Shown: positions 9,336 to 18,500 of the stretch, piece after piece
Numbering within the stretch: the stretch's first letter is position 1
How the letters are laid out: every line of letters begins with the position of its first letter
Assembly (NCBI GenBank): GCA_947501885.1
Contig: CANMXN010000001.1
Span: forward strand, 1,798,001-1,862,000
Length of the DNA: 64,000 bases
DNA from: an uncultured Sphingorhabdus sp.
Lineage (GTDB): Bacteria; Pseudomonadota; Alphaproteobacteria; Sphingomonadales; Sphingomonadaceae
Reading direction: 5' to 3'
Made by a program: the position numbers and the translations under genes
Notes under the pieces: generated by a model
What the model was told of the DNA's origin: nothing
Seen by the model: the letters and a program-made list of their open reading frames with translations, nothing else
The model's database searches: none

Positions 9336-10205
9336 TTAGCTATAGTCAACCTCATCCCACCATGGGAAAAAGTCGGGCATATCTTTGCTAACTTTGTCGG
9401 GATATTGCGCATCACGTTTTTCCAAGAAACTTGCAATGCCTTCCTGAGCATCATTGGTCTTGGCGCGTGTATATATGCCGCGGCTGTCAATCTTATGCGC
9501 CTCCATGGGGTGAGCTGCAGTCGGATTGCGCCACATCATATGACGGGTAAGAGCCACAGAAACGGGCGCAGTATTATCTCTTATTTCATGCGCTAATTTT
9601 AAGGCTGTTGGCATCAAATCATCTGGCTCATGGATAGAACGGATAAGACCGCCCGCTAAGGCTTCATCCGCATCGAATACACGGCCGCTCATGCACCATT
9701 CAAGCGCTTGTGCACGGCCAACAAGATGGGGAAGAAACCATGAAGATGCCGCCTCTGGTACAATACCGCGCCGCGCAAAAACAAAGCCAAAGCGCGCCTT
9801 TGTGCTAGCAAGGCGCATATCCATAGGCAGCTGCATCGTTGCGCCAATACCAACGGCGGCGCCATTAATCGCGCCAATTATGGGCTTGTGACATTCATAC
9901 ATGCGCAATGTTAATATACCGCCTGAGTCACGAACACGCTCGTCGCTATAGCTATCAACGGGATCATTATTGGCAAAAGGTTTGTGTCCGCTATCTGGCG
10001 TTAAATCTGCGCCAGCACAAAATGCTTTGCCAGAGCCTGTAAAGATAATCGCACGGACAGTATCATCTGCGTCTGCCATATCTAATGCGCTGCATATTTC
10101 GCGCATCATCACATTGGTAAAGGCGTTCATTTTTTCGGGACGGTGCAGGGTTATGGTGGCAACGCCATCGCTCACATCATAGATGATTTGGTTGAAATCT
10201 GTCAT
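9336..10205 (-). CDS. enoyl-CoA hydratase/isomerase family protein
   Basis: The 289-residue crotonase-fold protein shows ATITLHRPEKMNAF, the first oxyanion-hole segment SGKAFCAGADL, the second KPIIGAINGAAVGIGATMQLPMDMR, and the catalytic-Glu region FGFVFARRGIVPEAASSWFLPHLVG. It hydrates 2-enoyl-CoA in beta-oxidation or a related degradation route. It sits between a downstream TetR gene and an upstream SDR, all on the minus strand, consistent with one catabolic unit. Confidence 0.92.
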   Translation of the reverse strand: MTDFNQIIYDVSDGVATITLHRPEKMNAFTNVMMREICSALDMADADDTVRAIIFTGSGKAFCAGADLTPDSGHKPFANNDPVDSYSDERVRDSGGILTLRMYECHKPIIGAINGAAVGIGATMQLPMDMRLASTKARFGFVFARRGIVPEAASSWFLPHLVGRAQALEWCMSGRVFDADEALAGGLIRSIHEPDDLMPTALKLAHEIRDNTAPVSVALTRHMMWRNPTAAHPMEAHKIDSRGIYTRAKTNDAQEGIASFLEKRDAQYPDKVSKDMPDFFPWWDEVDYS

Positions 10206-10238
10206 AATCTTGCACCTTTATTTTAGCATATCATTGGT

Positions 10239-11021
10239 TTATCTTGGAGCCATTCTGATACCGCCATCAAGGCGTACATCTTCACCATTGAAATAACCTG
10301 TTTCGATCATGCATAAAGCAAGCTTGGCATATTCATCGGGAATACCAAGACGCGGCGGATGCGGCACCATAGCGCCCAATGCATCGCGCACCTGTTGCGG
10401 TGCACCTGCGAGCAATGGCGTATCAAAAATACCGGGCAATATGGTGTTCACTCTTATGCCTTCACGTGACAAATCACGCGCTATCGGTAATGTCATACCT
10501 ACAACGCCGCCTTTTGATGCGCTATAGGCGGCTTGACCGATTTGACCATCTTCGGCGGCTACAGACGCTGTGTTTACCATCGCGCCGCGATCACCATTTA
10601 CTAATGGGTCTAGGGTTAACATACCAGCCGCTGATTTGGCGATGCAACGGAACGTGCCAACCAAATTAACCTGAATGACAAAGTTAAACGCATCGAGCGG
10701 GAAATGCTTGATGCTGCCATCTTCTTTGGAACGGCTGGCGGTTTTGATAGCATTGCCTATGCCTGCGCAATTGACCAAGATACGTTCTTGGCCATGAGTA
10801 GCGCGGGCCTTTTCAAACCCAGCATCGACGCTGTCATCATCGGTGACATTCACTTCGCAAAATGTGCCGCCAATTTTAGCAGCGGTTTCTTCGCCTTTTT
10901 CTTTATTCATATCGAACAAAGATACTTTCACGCCTTTTGACGCGAGCAAACGTGCGGTTGCTGCGCCTAATCCCGATGCGCCGCCCGTTACTACGGCTGA
11001 TACATTTTCATTTAATTCCAT
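10239..11021 (-). CDS. SDR family, type II 3-hydroxyacyl-CoA dehydrogenase-like
   Basis: The 260-residue classical SDR has GGASGLGAATARLLAS (nucleotide binding), NCAGIGNAIK, catalytic NTASVAAEDGQIGQAAYSASKGG (Ser, Tyr, Lys), and RVNTILPGIFDTPLLAG. The overall pattern resembles HSD17B10-type 3-hydroxyacyl-CoA dehydrogenases, which oxidise 3-hydroxyacyl-CoA with NAD+. It lies upstream of the enoyl-CoA hydratase with 33 nt between, so the two probably act in succession. A weak AGAGAG precedes the ATG. Confidence 0.88.
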   Translation of the reverse strand: MELNENVSAVVTGGASGLGAATARLLASKGVKVSLFDMNKEKGEETAAKIGGTFCEVNVTDDDSVDAGFEKARATHGQERILVNCAGIGNAIKTASRSKEDGSIKHFPLDAFNFVIQVNLVGTFRCIAKSAAGMLTLDPLVNGDRGAMVNTASVAAEDGQIGQAAYSASKGGVVGMTLPIARDLSREGIRVNTILPGIFDTPLLAGAPQQVRDALGAMVPHPPRLGIPDEYAKLALCMIETGYFNGEDVRLDGGIRMAPR

Positions 11022-11134
11022 ATCATTTCTCTCTTTTCATAATATCTAATTCTAAGTCCATTTGTTTTGAACCTTAACCTTATGTATTTCTATTTGACGA
11101 TAATAATCTATGTCATCATCCTAAACTATAATAG

Positions 11135-11202
11135 CGTCACCCTGAACTTGTTTCAGGGTCTCAAGCCAATTGTGCAGATACTGAAATAAATTCAGCATGA
11201 CG
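11135..11202. repeat. intergenic palindromic repeat element
   Basis: The outer arms CGTCA and TGACG enclose CCTGAACTTGTTTCAGGGTC on one side and an imperfect counterpart CTGAAATAAATTCAG on the other. Together they form a long imperfect inverted repeat of about 68 bp in the gap between the SDR and thiolase genes. The CACCCTGAAC...GTTTCAGGGTC core is of a kind I associate with repetitive intergenic palindromes in sphingomonads and relatives. As RNA it would fold into a stem-loop, possibly ending the thiolase transcript. Confidence 0.6.
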
Positions 11203-11243
11203 AGGAAATATCTCCAAAATATTATTACTCCAATTTAATGCAC

Positions 11244-12416
11244 TCAATTCAAACGTTCAATGATGGTGACATTGGCTTGGCCGCCGCCTTCGCACATGGT
11301 TTGCAAACCATATTTAGCACCGCGATTCTCCATCGCGTTTAGCAATGTTGCCATTAATTTTGTGCCTGATGCGCCCAATGGATGCCCTAATGCAATAGCG
11401 CCGCCATTGACGTTCAGCTTGCTATGATCGCCGCCCGTATGTTGCATCCAAGCCAGCGGCACGGGAGCAAAAGCTTCATTAACTTCATATAGATCAATAT
11501 CGTCAATTTTCATACCTGCACGTTCCAACGCTCGATTGGTCGCAAACAGCGGCTCTTCGAGCATGATAACCGGATCACCAGCGGTAACGGTTAGATTGCG
11601 GATCACTGCGCGGGGGGTAAGACCATGATCTTTCAAGGCTTGTTCGCTGCATACCAATACCGCGGAAGACCCATCGCAAATCTGACTGGCATTGGCCGCC
11701 GTAATCGCGCCGCCTTCTTGCAGGATTTTGACGCCGCCAATACTTTCCATCGTAGCATCAAATCTAATGCCTTCATCGACATTATGCATGACCTTGCCTT
11801 CTGGTGTGTCTACTTCAATACTGATAATTTCATTGGCAAAGGCTCCGCTTTCGGTGGCTGCAATCGCGCGTCTATGGCTTTCAAGCGCATAGGCGTCTAG
11901 ATCATCTCGGGTGAGGCCATATTTTTTGACCATCATTTCTGCGCCCATAAATTGGCTGAATTGAACACCAGGATAGGCCTCTTCCATGCGCTCCGATTTA
12001 TTATTGCCAAGCCCTGCATCTTTGAAAAGCTTGAACGTTGATCCCATAGGGACGCGGGTCATGCTCTCAATGCCGTGGGCAAGCACCATGTCTTGCACGC
12101 CGCTCATCACGCCTTGCGCTGCGAATTGGATCGATTGTTGCGATGAACCGCATTGACGGTCAATCGATACCGATGGAATGCTGTCGGGCAATTTAGAAGC
12201 TAGCACAGCATTGCGGCCCACATCGCCCGATTGTTCACCGCCCTGCATCACACAACCAGTGATGACATCTTCGATAGCGCTATGATCAAAATCATTGCGA
12301 TCGGCGATCGCATCTAATGTAACGGCTGCTAAATCTACAGCATGAACGCCTGCTACTTTTCCGCCGCGCCGACCACCAGCGGTACGCACTGCATCTACTA
12401 TATAAGCTTCTGCCAT
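11244..12416 (-). CDS. acetyl-CoA acetyltransferase (thiolase)
   Basis: The 390-residue thiolase starts at an ATG preceded by GGAGAAG. The nucleophilic Cys is in SIDRQCGSSQQS (about residue 88), the active-site His in GGAIALGHPLGASG (about 347) and the second Cys in LQTMCEGGGQAN (about 377). The last motif is CEGGG rather than the more usual CIGGG. It carries out thiolytic cleavage of 3-ketoacyl-CoA, or condensation, in the cytosol. It completes the acyl-CoA cluster with the hydratase and dehydrogenase downstream; the 220-nt gap holds a palindromic repeat. Confidence 0.93.
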   Translation of the reverse strand: MAEAYIVDAVRTAGGRRGGKVAGVHAVDLAAVTLDAIADRNDFDHSAIEDVITGCVMQGGEQSGDVGRNAVLASKLPDSIPSVSIDRQCGSSQQSIQFAAQGVMSGVQDMVLAHGIESMTRVPMGSTFKLFKDAGLGNNKSERMEEAYPGVQFSQFMGAEMMVKKYGLTRDDLDAYALESHRRAIAATESGAFANEIISIEVDTPEGKVMHNVDEGIRFDATMESIGGVKILQEGGAITAANASQICDGSSAVLVCSEQALKDHGLTPRAVIRNLTVTAGDPVIMLEEPLFATNRALERAGMKIDDIDLYEVNEAFAPVPLAWMQHTGGDHSKLNVNGGAIALGHPLGASGTKLMATLLNAMENRGAKYGLQTMCEGGGQANVTIIERLN

Positions 12417-12591
12417 GATTCTTCTCCTTAAATATTTAATCGTTTGATTAAACTGTATCTAAGAAGGCGTCAATGGGAAAGAATGTTATATTCATAGTAT
12501 CAATTAGTGCTATCCAGCGTACTCATAAATGGGTTTTCAAATCGTGGTATTTGTGATGCACTTGTAATGTAGAAATCGCAAGGGGATTAGA

Positions 12592-13321
12592 ATGTCCAGA
12601 TTTGATATGAGTGAGTTGGAGTGTTCTTTTATAGAACCTATTTTGCCCAATAAAGCGCGCGGTGTTGCGCGTGTTGATGATCGTAGAGTGCTCAATAGTA
12701 TTTTTTATAAGCTTCGTACAGGCGTTCCGTGGCGTGACGTACCAAGACGTTACGACCCGTATACAACTGTGTATAATCGCTTCAACCGTTGGACAAGGGC
12801 TGGTGTATGGGATCGCTTGATGGATGCGGTATCGGATGTCCATAACCATGATCTGGTCATGATTGACGGTACATCAGTACGGGTCACCATTCAGCCGCAA
12901 CAGTCAGAAAACAGTCTATTTCGGTGTATGGGACGCTCAAGGGGCGGTTTAACAAACAAGATCTACTCTATGGTGAATGAACACGGCTTGCTATTACAAT
13001 TTTTATTGACCAAAGGCCAGTGATGCCTCACCAGCCAAAATATTGCTGTAAGGATTGCAACCTTCTCAAGTGGTGCTTGCGGACAAAGCATATGATGCTG
13101 ATTGAATTAGAGATATGATCTACGATCAGGGTGCAATCGCCTGTATCTCACCTAAGTCAAACCGCAAAAGATATTTTGAGTGTGATAAAACTCTGTACAA
13201 ACACCGCAATCTTGTCGAACGTTTCTGTTGCCGATTGAAAAAATCATTCCATTCTATAGCAACACAATATGATAAATATTCTACAAACTTCCTAGCAAAA
13301 ATAAAAATTGTATCAATATAA
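12592..13321 (+). pseudogene. IS5-family transposase, disrupted
   Basis: An intact N-terminal part (143 codons, AAGGGG before the ATG) shows the IS5/IS427 pattern: LRTGVPWRDVPRRYDPYTTVYNRFNRW, DRLM, and the first catalytic Asp in LVMIDGTSVRV. It ends at a TGA at 13021. The rest continues in another frame (LADKAYDAD, then a stop where Trp is expected, then KSNRKRYFECDKTLYKHRNLVERFCCRLKK, with the DDE Glu in NLVERF). One frameshift and at least two nonsense codons make it inactive. Confidence 0.85.
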
Positions 13322-13479
13322 CTGTGGTGTGAATCTTATGAGTCCACTACCTAGTTTTCTAGGGTCCGTTTGGTAATTTCTTGGAATTGTAAGCGTAGTA
13401 ATTCCATGGAACCTTGCGAGCGCATTTAAAGACTCGGGTTCGAAATTTCTTCCTTCACATAATATTAAAGCAGTCTTAC

Positions 13480-13501
13480 GCCTACTGATAGTAGGCTTTT
13501 T
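13480..13501 (+). terminator. rho-independent terminator-like hairpin
   Basis: A perfect 7-bp stem GCCTACT/AGTAGGC with a 3-nt GAT loop is followed by TTTTT. It lies between the two IS remnants and upstream of the two-partner secretion genes. It would stop plus-strand readthrough from the transposase remnant into tpsBA. Confidence 0.5.
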
Positions 13502-13534
13502 GCTAACCATAATTTCAACTAGGCTCAGGACTTA

Positions 13535-13705
13535 TTAATTGATCCAGAAGATGAAGGTAGCAGCGGTTGTGATGGCAGCCAAGAAGGTGTGAGCATATCT
13601 GTCATATCATGTGTGAATGCGCCGTCAGTCTCTAAGCCGCCCGAACATATTTTCCACTTTATGCCGTTTTCGGTAGAGGTCTTTATCGAAGCTTGCTGGC
13701 AATAG
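13535..13705 (-). pseudogene. IS5-family transposase 3'-end remnant
   Basis: Minus-strand translation gives the conserved tail of another IS5-type transposase: LYRKRHKVENMFGRLRD (with the DDE Glu), then RRIHT, YDRYAHTFLAA and TFIFWIN followed by a stop. Two in-frame stops replace a Trp and an Arg. Just outside the stop lies GTCCTGAGCC, plausible as the IS end. Only about 55 codons remain, so this is a deletion relic beside a different IS5 remnant on the other strand. Confidence 0.75.
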
Positions 13706-13729
13706 CCTTCCCTTTCTTACCTCTATTAT

Positions 13730-13852
13730 AAATATAACTAAATATAATAGTGCAACTATATTTGAGGTTTAATGTAAAATTAACCTGTTATTTACATTTA
13801 AGTTACATATTCACTTTTGGATAAAGTGGGACGTTGAGTAGTGGGGACTTTA
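13730..13852 (+). promoter_or_regulatory. A+T-rich leader of the two-partner secretion operon
   Basis: About 120 nt of very A+T-rich DNA precede the tpsB-like gene. It contains an inverted repeat AAATATA (13740-13746) / TATATTT (13757-13763) and a second, TGTAAA...TTTACA (from about 13772). A ribosome-binding site GGGGA lies just before the ATG at 13853. A promoter for the 21.6-kb tpsBA transcript must lie here or overlap it, but I cannot single out -35 and -10 boxes with confidence. Confidence 0.35.
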
Positions 13853-15565
13853 ATGAATATCTATAAGATAAGTGCATTTCTATGCATGACCTTTATTATT
13901 TTAGAGACTGTGCAAGCTCAGTCTGTGACTAGTCCTCTAGATCGAGAAGTACAGAGAATCCAAGATCGTGAAGCTGAGAGACAACGTGAACGGGAAGAGT
14001 CTTTGCAGCAAAGTCAATTTTCACCGCCAACAGGTACTGACGTACCTGTATCTGAAGATGCAGAAGATACTTCTGGTAGATGTGTAGAAATTAAAGATGT
14101 TAAAATAGTTGGTTTGAGTTTATTTAATCAAGATGATTTCGCTGATGTAACAGCTGGATTAATTAATGAATGCACATATATTTCGCAAATAAATAATGTT
14201 CTACGCGTTATTACAAATAAATATGTGTCAAAAGGTTATATCACTTCTAGGGCTTTTGTAAGCCCACAAGAGCTGGGAGATGGTAATCTAGAGGTGATCA
14301 TAGTAGAAGGCCAAATCGAAGATATCCAGAGCAATGAAGATAGTGGCTATAATGATGCAGCACTAAAAGCTGCTTTTTCAGGTTTGAAGAATAAGACCTT
14401 AAACTTAAGGGATTTAGAACAAGGTATTGATCAACTATCTCGATTACAATCATCCGAACCAAAGATTGATATTGCGCCTGGCACATTGCCAGGAACCAGT
14501 ACTGTAATCGTTAATCGTAATAATTTAGGTCCTTCCATACGTACTAATTTGTCATTAAATAATGATGGTTCATCGTCGACAGGGCGTTTTCAGAGTAATA
14601 TTGGCGTTGATATAGATAATCTTTTTGGACGAGCTGATTACTTATCTCTTTATTTCACAAGGTCAGTTGAGGGCTCTTCACAAATTGGTACAGAGGGTTT
14701 TGGTGGTTTTATATCTGTTCCACAAGGATATTGGACTATATCCGCCAATGCAGGAAGTTTTAGCTATGAAAGCATCCTAGATGCAAACGGCCAATTATTT
14801 GTGAATGATGGCACTAGCTGGAATGCATCTGTAACGGTTGATCGCTTATTATATCGAGATAGTAAGACAAAGGTCTCGGTGAGTGGTGCATTAAGTGTAA
14901 TTGATACGGAAAATAATATCCAAGGTATTCGTATATCAAGTAGTAGTTTTAGATTAACTTCAGCAAATATTGATTGGCGCTTACAAAGGCGGTTGAAGCG
15001 AGGTTTGATTTCAGCATCTATTGGCCTACAGCGCGGTATTAACTTATTAGGTGCTGAAACGGCAGACTTTGGTCCTGGCGGTGCAAATACTGATTTTAGA
15101 GTATTAAAGGCCAATCTTATATACCGCCAACGCGCTGAAATTGGTTCTGTCAAATTTGGGTATTCCGCTTTACTTCGTGCTCAATCCGCGTTTGACCCTA
15201 TCTTGTCAGCTAGTAGGTTTAGTATCGGTGGAAGTTCGACTGTTAGAGGCTTCCGCGATGATGGTATCAGCGGACGACATGGTATAACTTTTCGGCAACA
15301 AGCTGACTTCCCTATTAAAAGACTATTTAAATCTTCATCATGGCAAAGCCAGTTATCTGGATTTTTAAGCTATGATGCAGGAGGAATATTTCAGCGTAAT
15401 AGTGATGATTTTGAGCGTGGATTTTTGCATTCAGGAACATTAGGTTTGCGTTTCTCAAATAAACTTTTGGATATTGAAGCCTATGCATCAAGGCCGTTTG
15501 ATGCCCCTAATTTTGTAGAACGCAAAGATATCGAGTTTGCTTTTGCAATACGTCTTGGTTTTTGA
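13853..15565 (+). CDS. TpsB/FhaC/ShlB-family outer-membrane transporter
   Basis: The 570-residue protein starts at the ATG at 13853 (GGGGA before it; the frame extends to a GTG). A signal peptide ends VQA-QS. An Arg/Glu-rich helix follows (DREVQRIQDREAERQRERE), like the H1 plug helix of FhaC. POTRA domains come next (CVEIKDVKIVGLSLFN and YITSRAFVSPQELGDGNLEVIIVEGQIEDI), then a 16-strand barrel with FSIGGSSTVRGFRDDGISGRHG (the VRGF loop motif) and a C-terminal aromatic strand ending in Phe. It would export the adjacent giant TpsA protein across the outer membrane. The stop is 15 nt before the tpsA ATG, so the two are co-transcribed. Confidence 0.93.
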   Translation: MNIYKISAFLCMTFIILETVQAQSVTSPLDREVQRIQDREAERQREREESLQQSQFSPPTGTDVPVSEDAEDTSGRCVEIKDVKIVGLSLFNQDDFADVTAGLINECTYISQINNVLRVITNKYVSKGYITSRAFVSPQELGDGNLEVIIVEGQIEDIQSNEDSGYNDAALKAAFSGLKNKTLNLRDLEQGIDQLSRLQSSEPKIDIAPGTLPGTSTVIVNRNNLGPSIRTNLSLNNDGSSSTGRFQSNIGVDIDNLFGRADYLSLYFTRSVEGSSQIGTEGFGGFISVPQGYWTISANAGSFSYESILDANGQLFVNDGTSWNASVTVDRLLYRDSKTKVSVSGALSVIDTENNIQGIRISSSSFRLTSANIDWRLQRRLKRGLISASIGLQRGINLLGAETADFGPGGANTDFRVLKANLIYRQRAEIGSVKFGYSALLRAQSAFDPILSASRFSIGGSSTVRGFRDDGISGRHGITFRQQADFPIKRLFKSSSWQSQLSGFLSYDAGGIFQRNSDDFERGFLHSGTLGLRFSNKLLDIEAYASRPFDAPNFVERKDIEFAFAIRLGF

Positions 15566-15580
15566 TCGGAGCGTTTGAGC

Positions 15581-18500
15581 ATGAAACTGTTACAAACAAC
15601 AACAGCACTAGCAATTATATTTTCTTTATCTGCAGAGTTAAATGCGCAATCAACGGGTGCGTCTAGCCGCCCTCCTGTGCAGTCTGCCGATAGTAATACA
15701 AATTTGGATGTCGCATCTAACGGTACGCCTATTGTTAATATTGCAACACCAGATAAAAACGGTACTTCTTTCAATCGTTTCAATCGTTTCAATGTGAATC
15801 GCGAAGGCTTAATAATTAATAATAGCAAGGAGATCGGTCAATCTGTATTGGGTGGATTTATCCTTGCAAATCCAAACTTAAGGGATAGTTCCAATGCTAA
15901 TTTAATCCTTGCTGAGGTGGTGAGTAGTAACCGTTCAGATTTATTCGGTCCAATTGAGATATTCGGTCCCCAAGCAAACTTTATTTTAGCCAATGAAGCA
16001 GGTATTACCTGTGATGGATGCGGTTTTATTAATATTAGTAGAGTTGCTCTTTCGACAGGTAAAATTACATTTGGTACAGATGGGTCATTCAGTGGTTTTG
16101 ATACTTCGCAGGGAAGTGTGCGTGTTGAAGGTGATGGTCTACTCGCTGGTAATGTAGACTTTTTTGATATTATTACCTCATCGGCAGAAATTAATGCTAA
16201 TTTATTTGCCCGTGACTTGTCTATTATTGGAGGTAATGGCCAATATGACTTTGCTTCAGGTACGATCACTGAAACAAGTAATTATACACCTCGTATTGTA
16301 ATTGACTCCAGTCAATTAGGTGGGATGTTTGCTAACCGTATCAGGTTAGTCGGCACAGGAAATGGTGTCGGTATTAATTTAACAGGTGCAGTTTCATCGC
16401 TTGAAGGTACATTAGAAATAACTAGTGGTGGAGATATCTCACTTAGTAGTGCCATATCTGCGGGTAATTTAAATATTGAGTCTGCCTCAGGTGATATTAA
16501 TATAGCTGAGCGCTTGTTTGGTTCTGGTAATGTCACAATAGATGCGGGTGGAAACATCTCTAATGAAGGTGATTTTATAGCTGCCAGTGGTGATATTAAT
16601 ATAACATCGGGTAGCAATATTAATTTAAATAGTGATGGCGTTTTTGCTGGCTTAAGTACGAATGGTGTGCTTGATCAGACAAGCAATCTAACTATTGATG
16701 CTAGCGGTGATATTAATCTATCTGCCACCCAAATTGCTGCCACGGAACAAACTATAGTCTCTGGTAACATAGTATCAATTAGCGAAGGCTCTCAAGTCTC
16801 TAGTGCTGATTTATCATTATTTGCTGTCGAAAATTTAAATGCATTAGGCACTATACAATCACAAAATAACCTTCAATTATCGTCAGACAGCATTGATATT
16901 GCGGGTAGTGCTATTGCCAATACTAATTTGGAACTAGTTGGAAATAATATTATTATTTCTGGTGATGCTATAGGGCTAACGTCTATTGATATTAGTGCAT
17001 CTGAAGAGATTATAGTTGATGCAGATGGCTCTATTCAAACAAACCAAGTCCTGAACCTGAATGCTGGTAATATCAATAATTCAGGTCGTATTTTGGGTGT
17101 TGATACCCTTGATATCGCTGCTACTGGAGTTCTTAATAATGATGGCTCCTTGCTTACTGGTGGAGATATAAACCTTATTACTGATGGGAATATTGATTCT
17201 TCAGGAATAATTAGTGCCAATGGTAATGTGTCTATTTTAACGGATGCCGATATTAGCATTAAAGGTTTGTTGGCTGCGACTAATGAGTTAAGTTTAGATG
17301 CGGGTAATATAGATGTAGATGGTCAAATATCTACCAGCGGTGTTCTCAATGTATCAAGTAATAATATCAGTATTTCAGAGGATACTGTCATTGTTTCGGA
17401 TAGAGATTTAGAATTAGTCGCTGGCAATAACCTATCTAGTAATGGTACTATTTCTACATCTGGGCAAGCTAATATTATTGCAGGTGAGAATGCCCAAATC
17501 GCGGGGCAAGTTTTAGCAGGTGAAGATATTGCTATTTCTGCTGTGAATATAGACGTAATAGGCAGTATAATTACGAATGATGAGCTTTCTATTTCAGCAA
17601 GTGAAGCCGTAGATATCAGTGGTACATTATCAGCAGATAATACTCTATCTATTGCTGCGGATTTAGTTAATTTAACACAAAATGGACGCCTTGTCAGTAA
17701 TAATGATATTGGTATCTTAGCGCTTGATAATATTATAAATTCTGCTGCAATTAGTGGACAAAATATATCCTTAGATGGGCGTAATATAAGTAATGATGGT
17801 ATCATCTTGGCTACATCGGCACTGTCTGTTAATGCCTCGGAAATGATTGCACAAACAGGGGTAATAGAAAGCTCTGATATACTTAGCCTGTCTGCCGACA
17901 ACATTATATTAGATGGAAGGAATATAGGTGTCGGTGGCTTAGATATCAATGCAGTTGAAATAAGCCTATCAGAGCAGAATGATATTCAAAGTGGTGCTAG
18001 ATTATCTTTAACTAGCTCAGAAGACTTAAATTTACTTGGTAATATTATTTCAGTTGATATCGCTGAAATTTCAACAAGCGGGAGTTTGATTCAGCAAGCT
18101 AATATAGGCTTGGGAAGTGATGGTTTTTTTGGTGTAACTACAACTTTTGAGAATATAGGTGATATCTCAGCAGTTGGTTCACTCAAGATTTTTGCTAATA
18201 CTCTTAATATAGGTGCTAATATTAGCGCTAATAGAAATATAGACTTAATTGCTTTAGAGAATATTATTTCAATTGAAGGAGCGATCTCAACATCTCAAGT
18301 AATTAATATCGATGCGTCAGATATAATCAATGTTTCTGGAAGCCTTGTTAGCAGTGATCGAATTGCATTGCTTACAAATAAATTGCAAATCAGTGGCTCT
18401 ATCAATGCTGGAATGGGGATCGATACGTCTTTAATACGCGAGCTATCGATTAGTGAAAGAGCTTCTCTTTTGAGCGGTGATATATTATCCCTAAACCTTA

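Noticed and set aside
12523-12849. Minus-strand frame over the transposase remnant
   Set aside because: The plus strand has IS5 transposase motifs; the minus product shows no recognisable domain.
13430-13460. GGTTCGAAATTTC resembling a tRNA T-loop
   Set aside because: No acceptor, D or anticodon stems can be formed around it.
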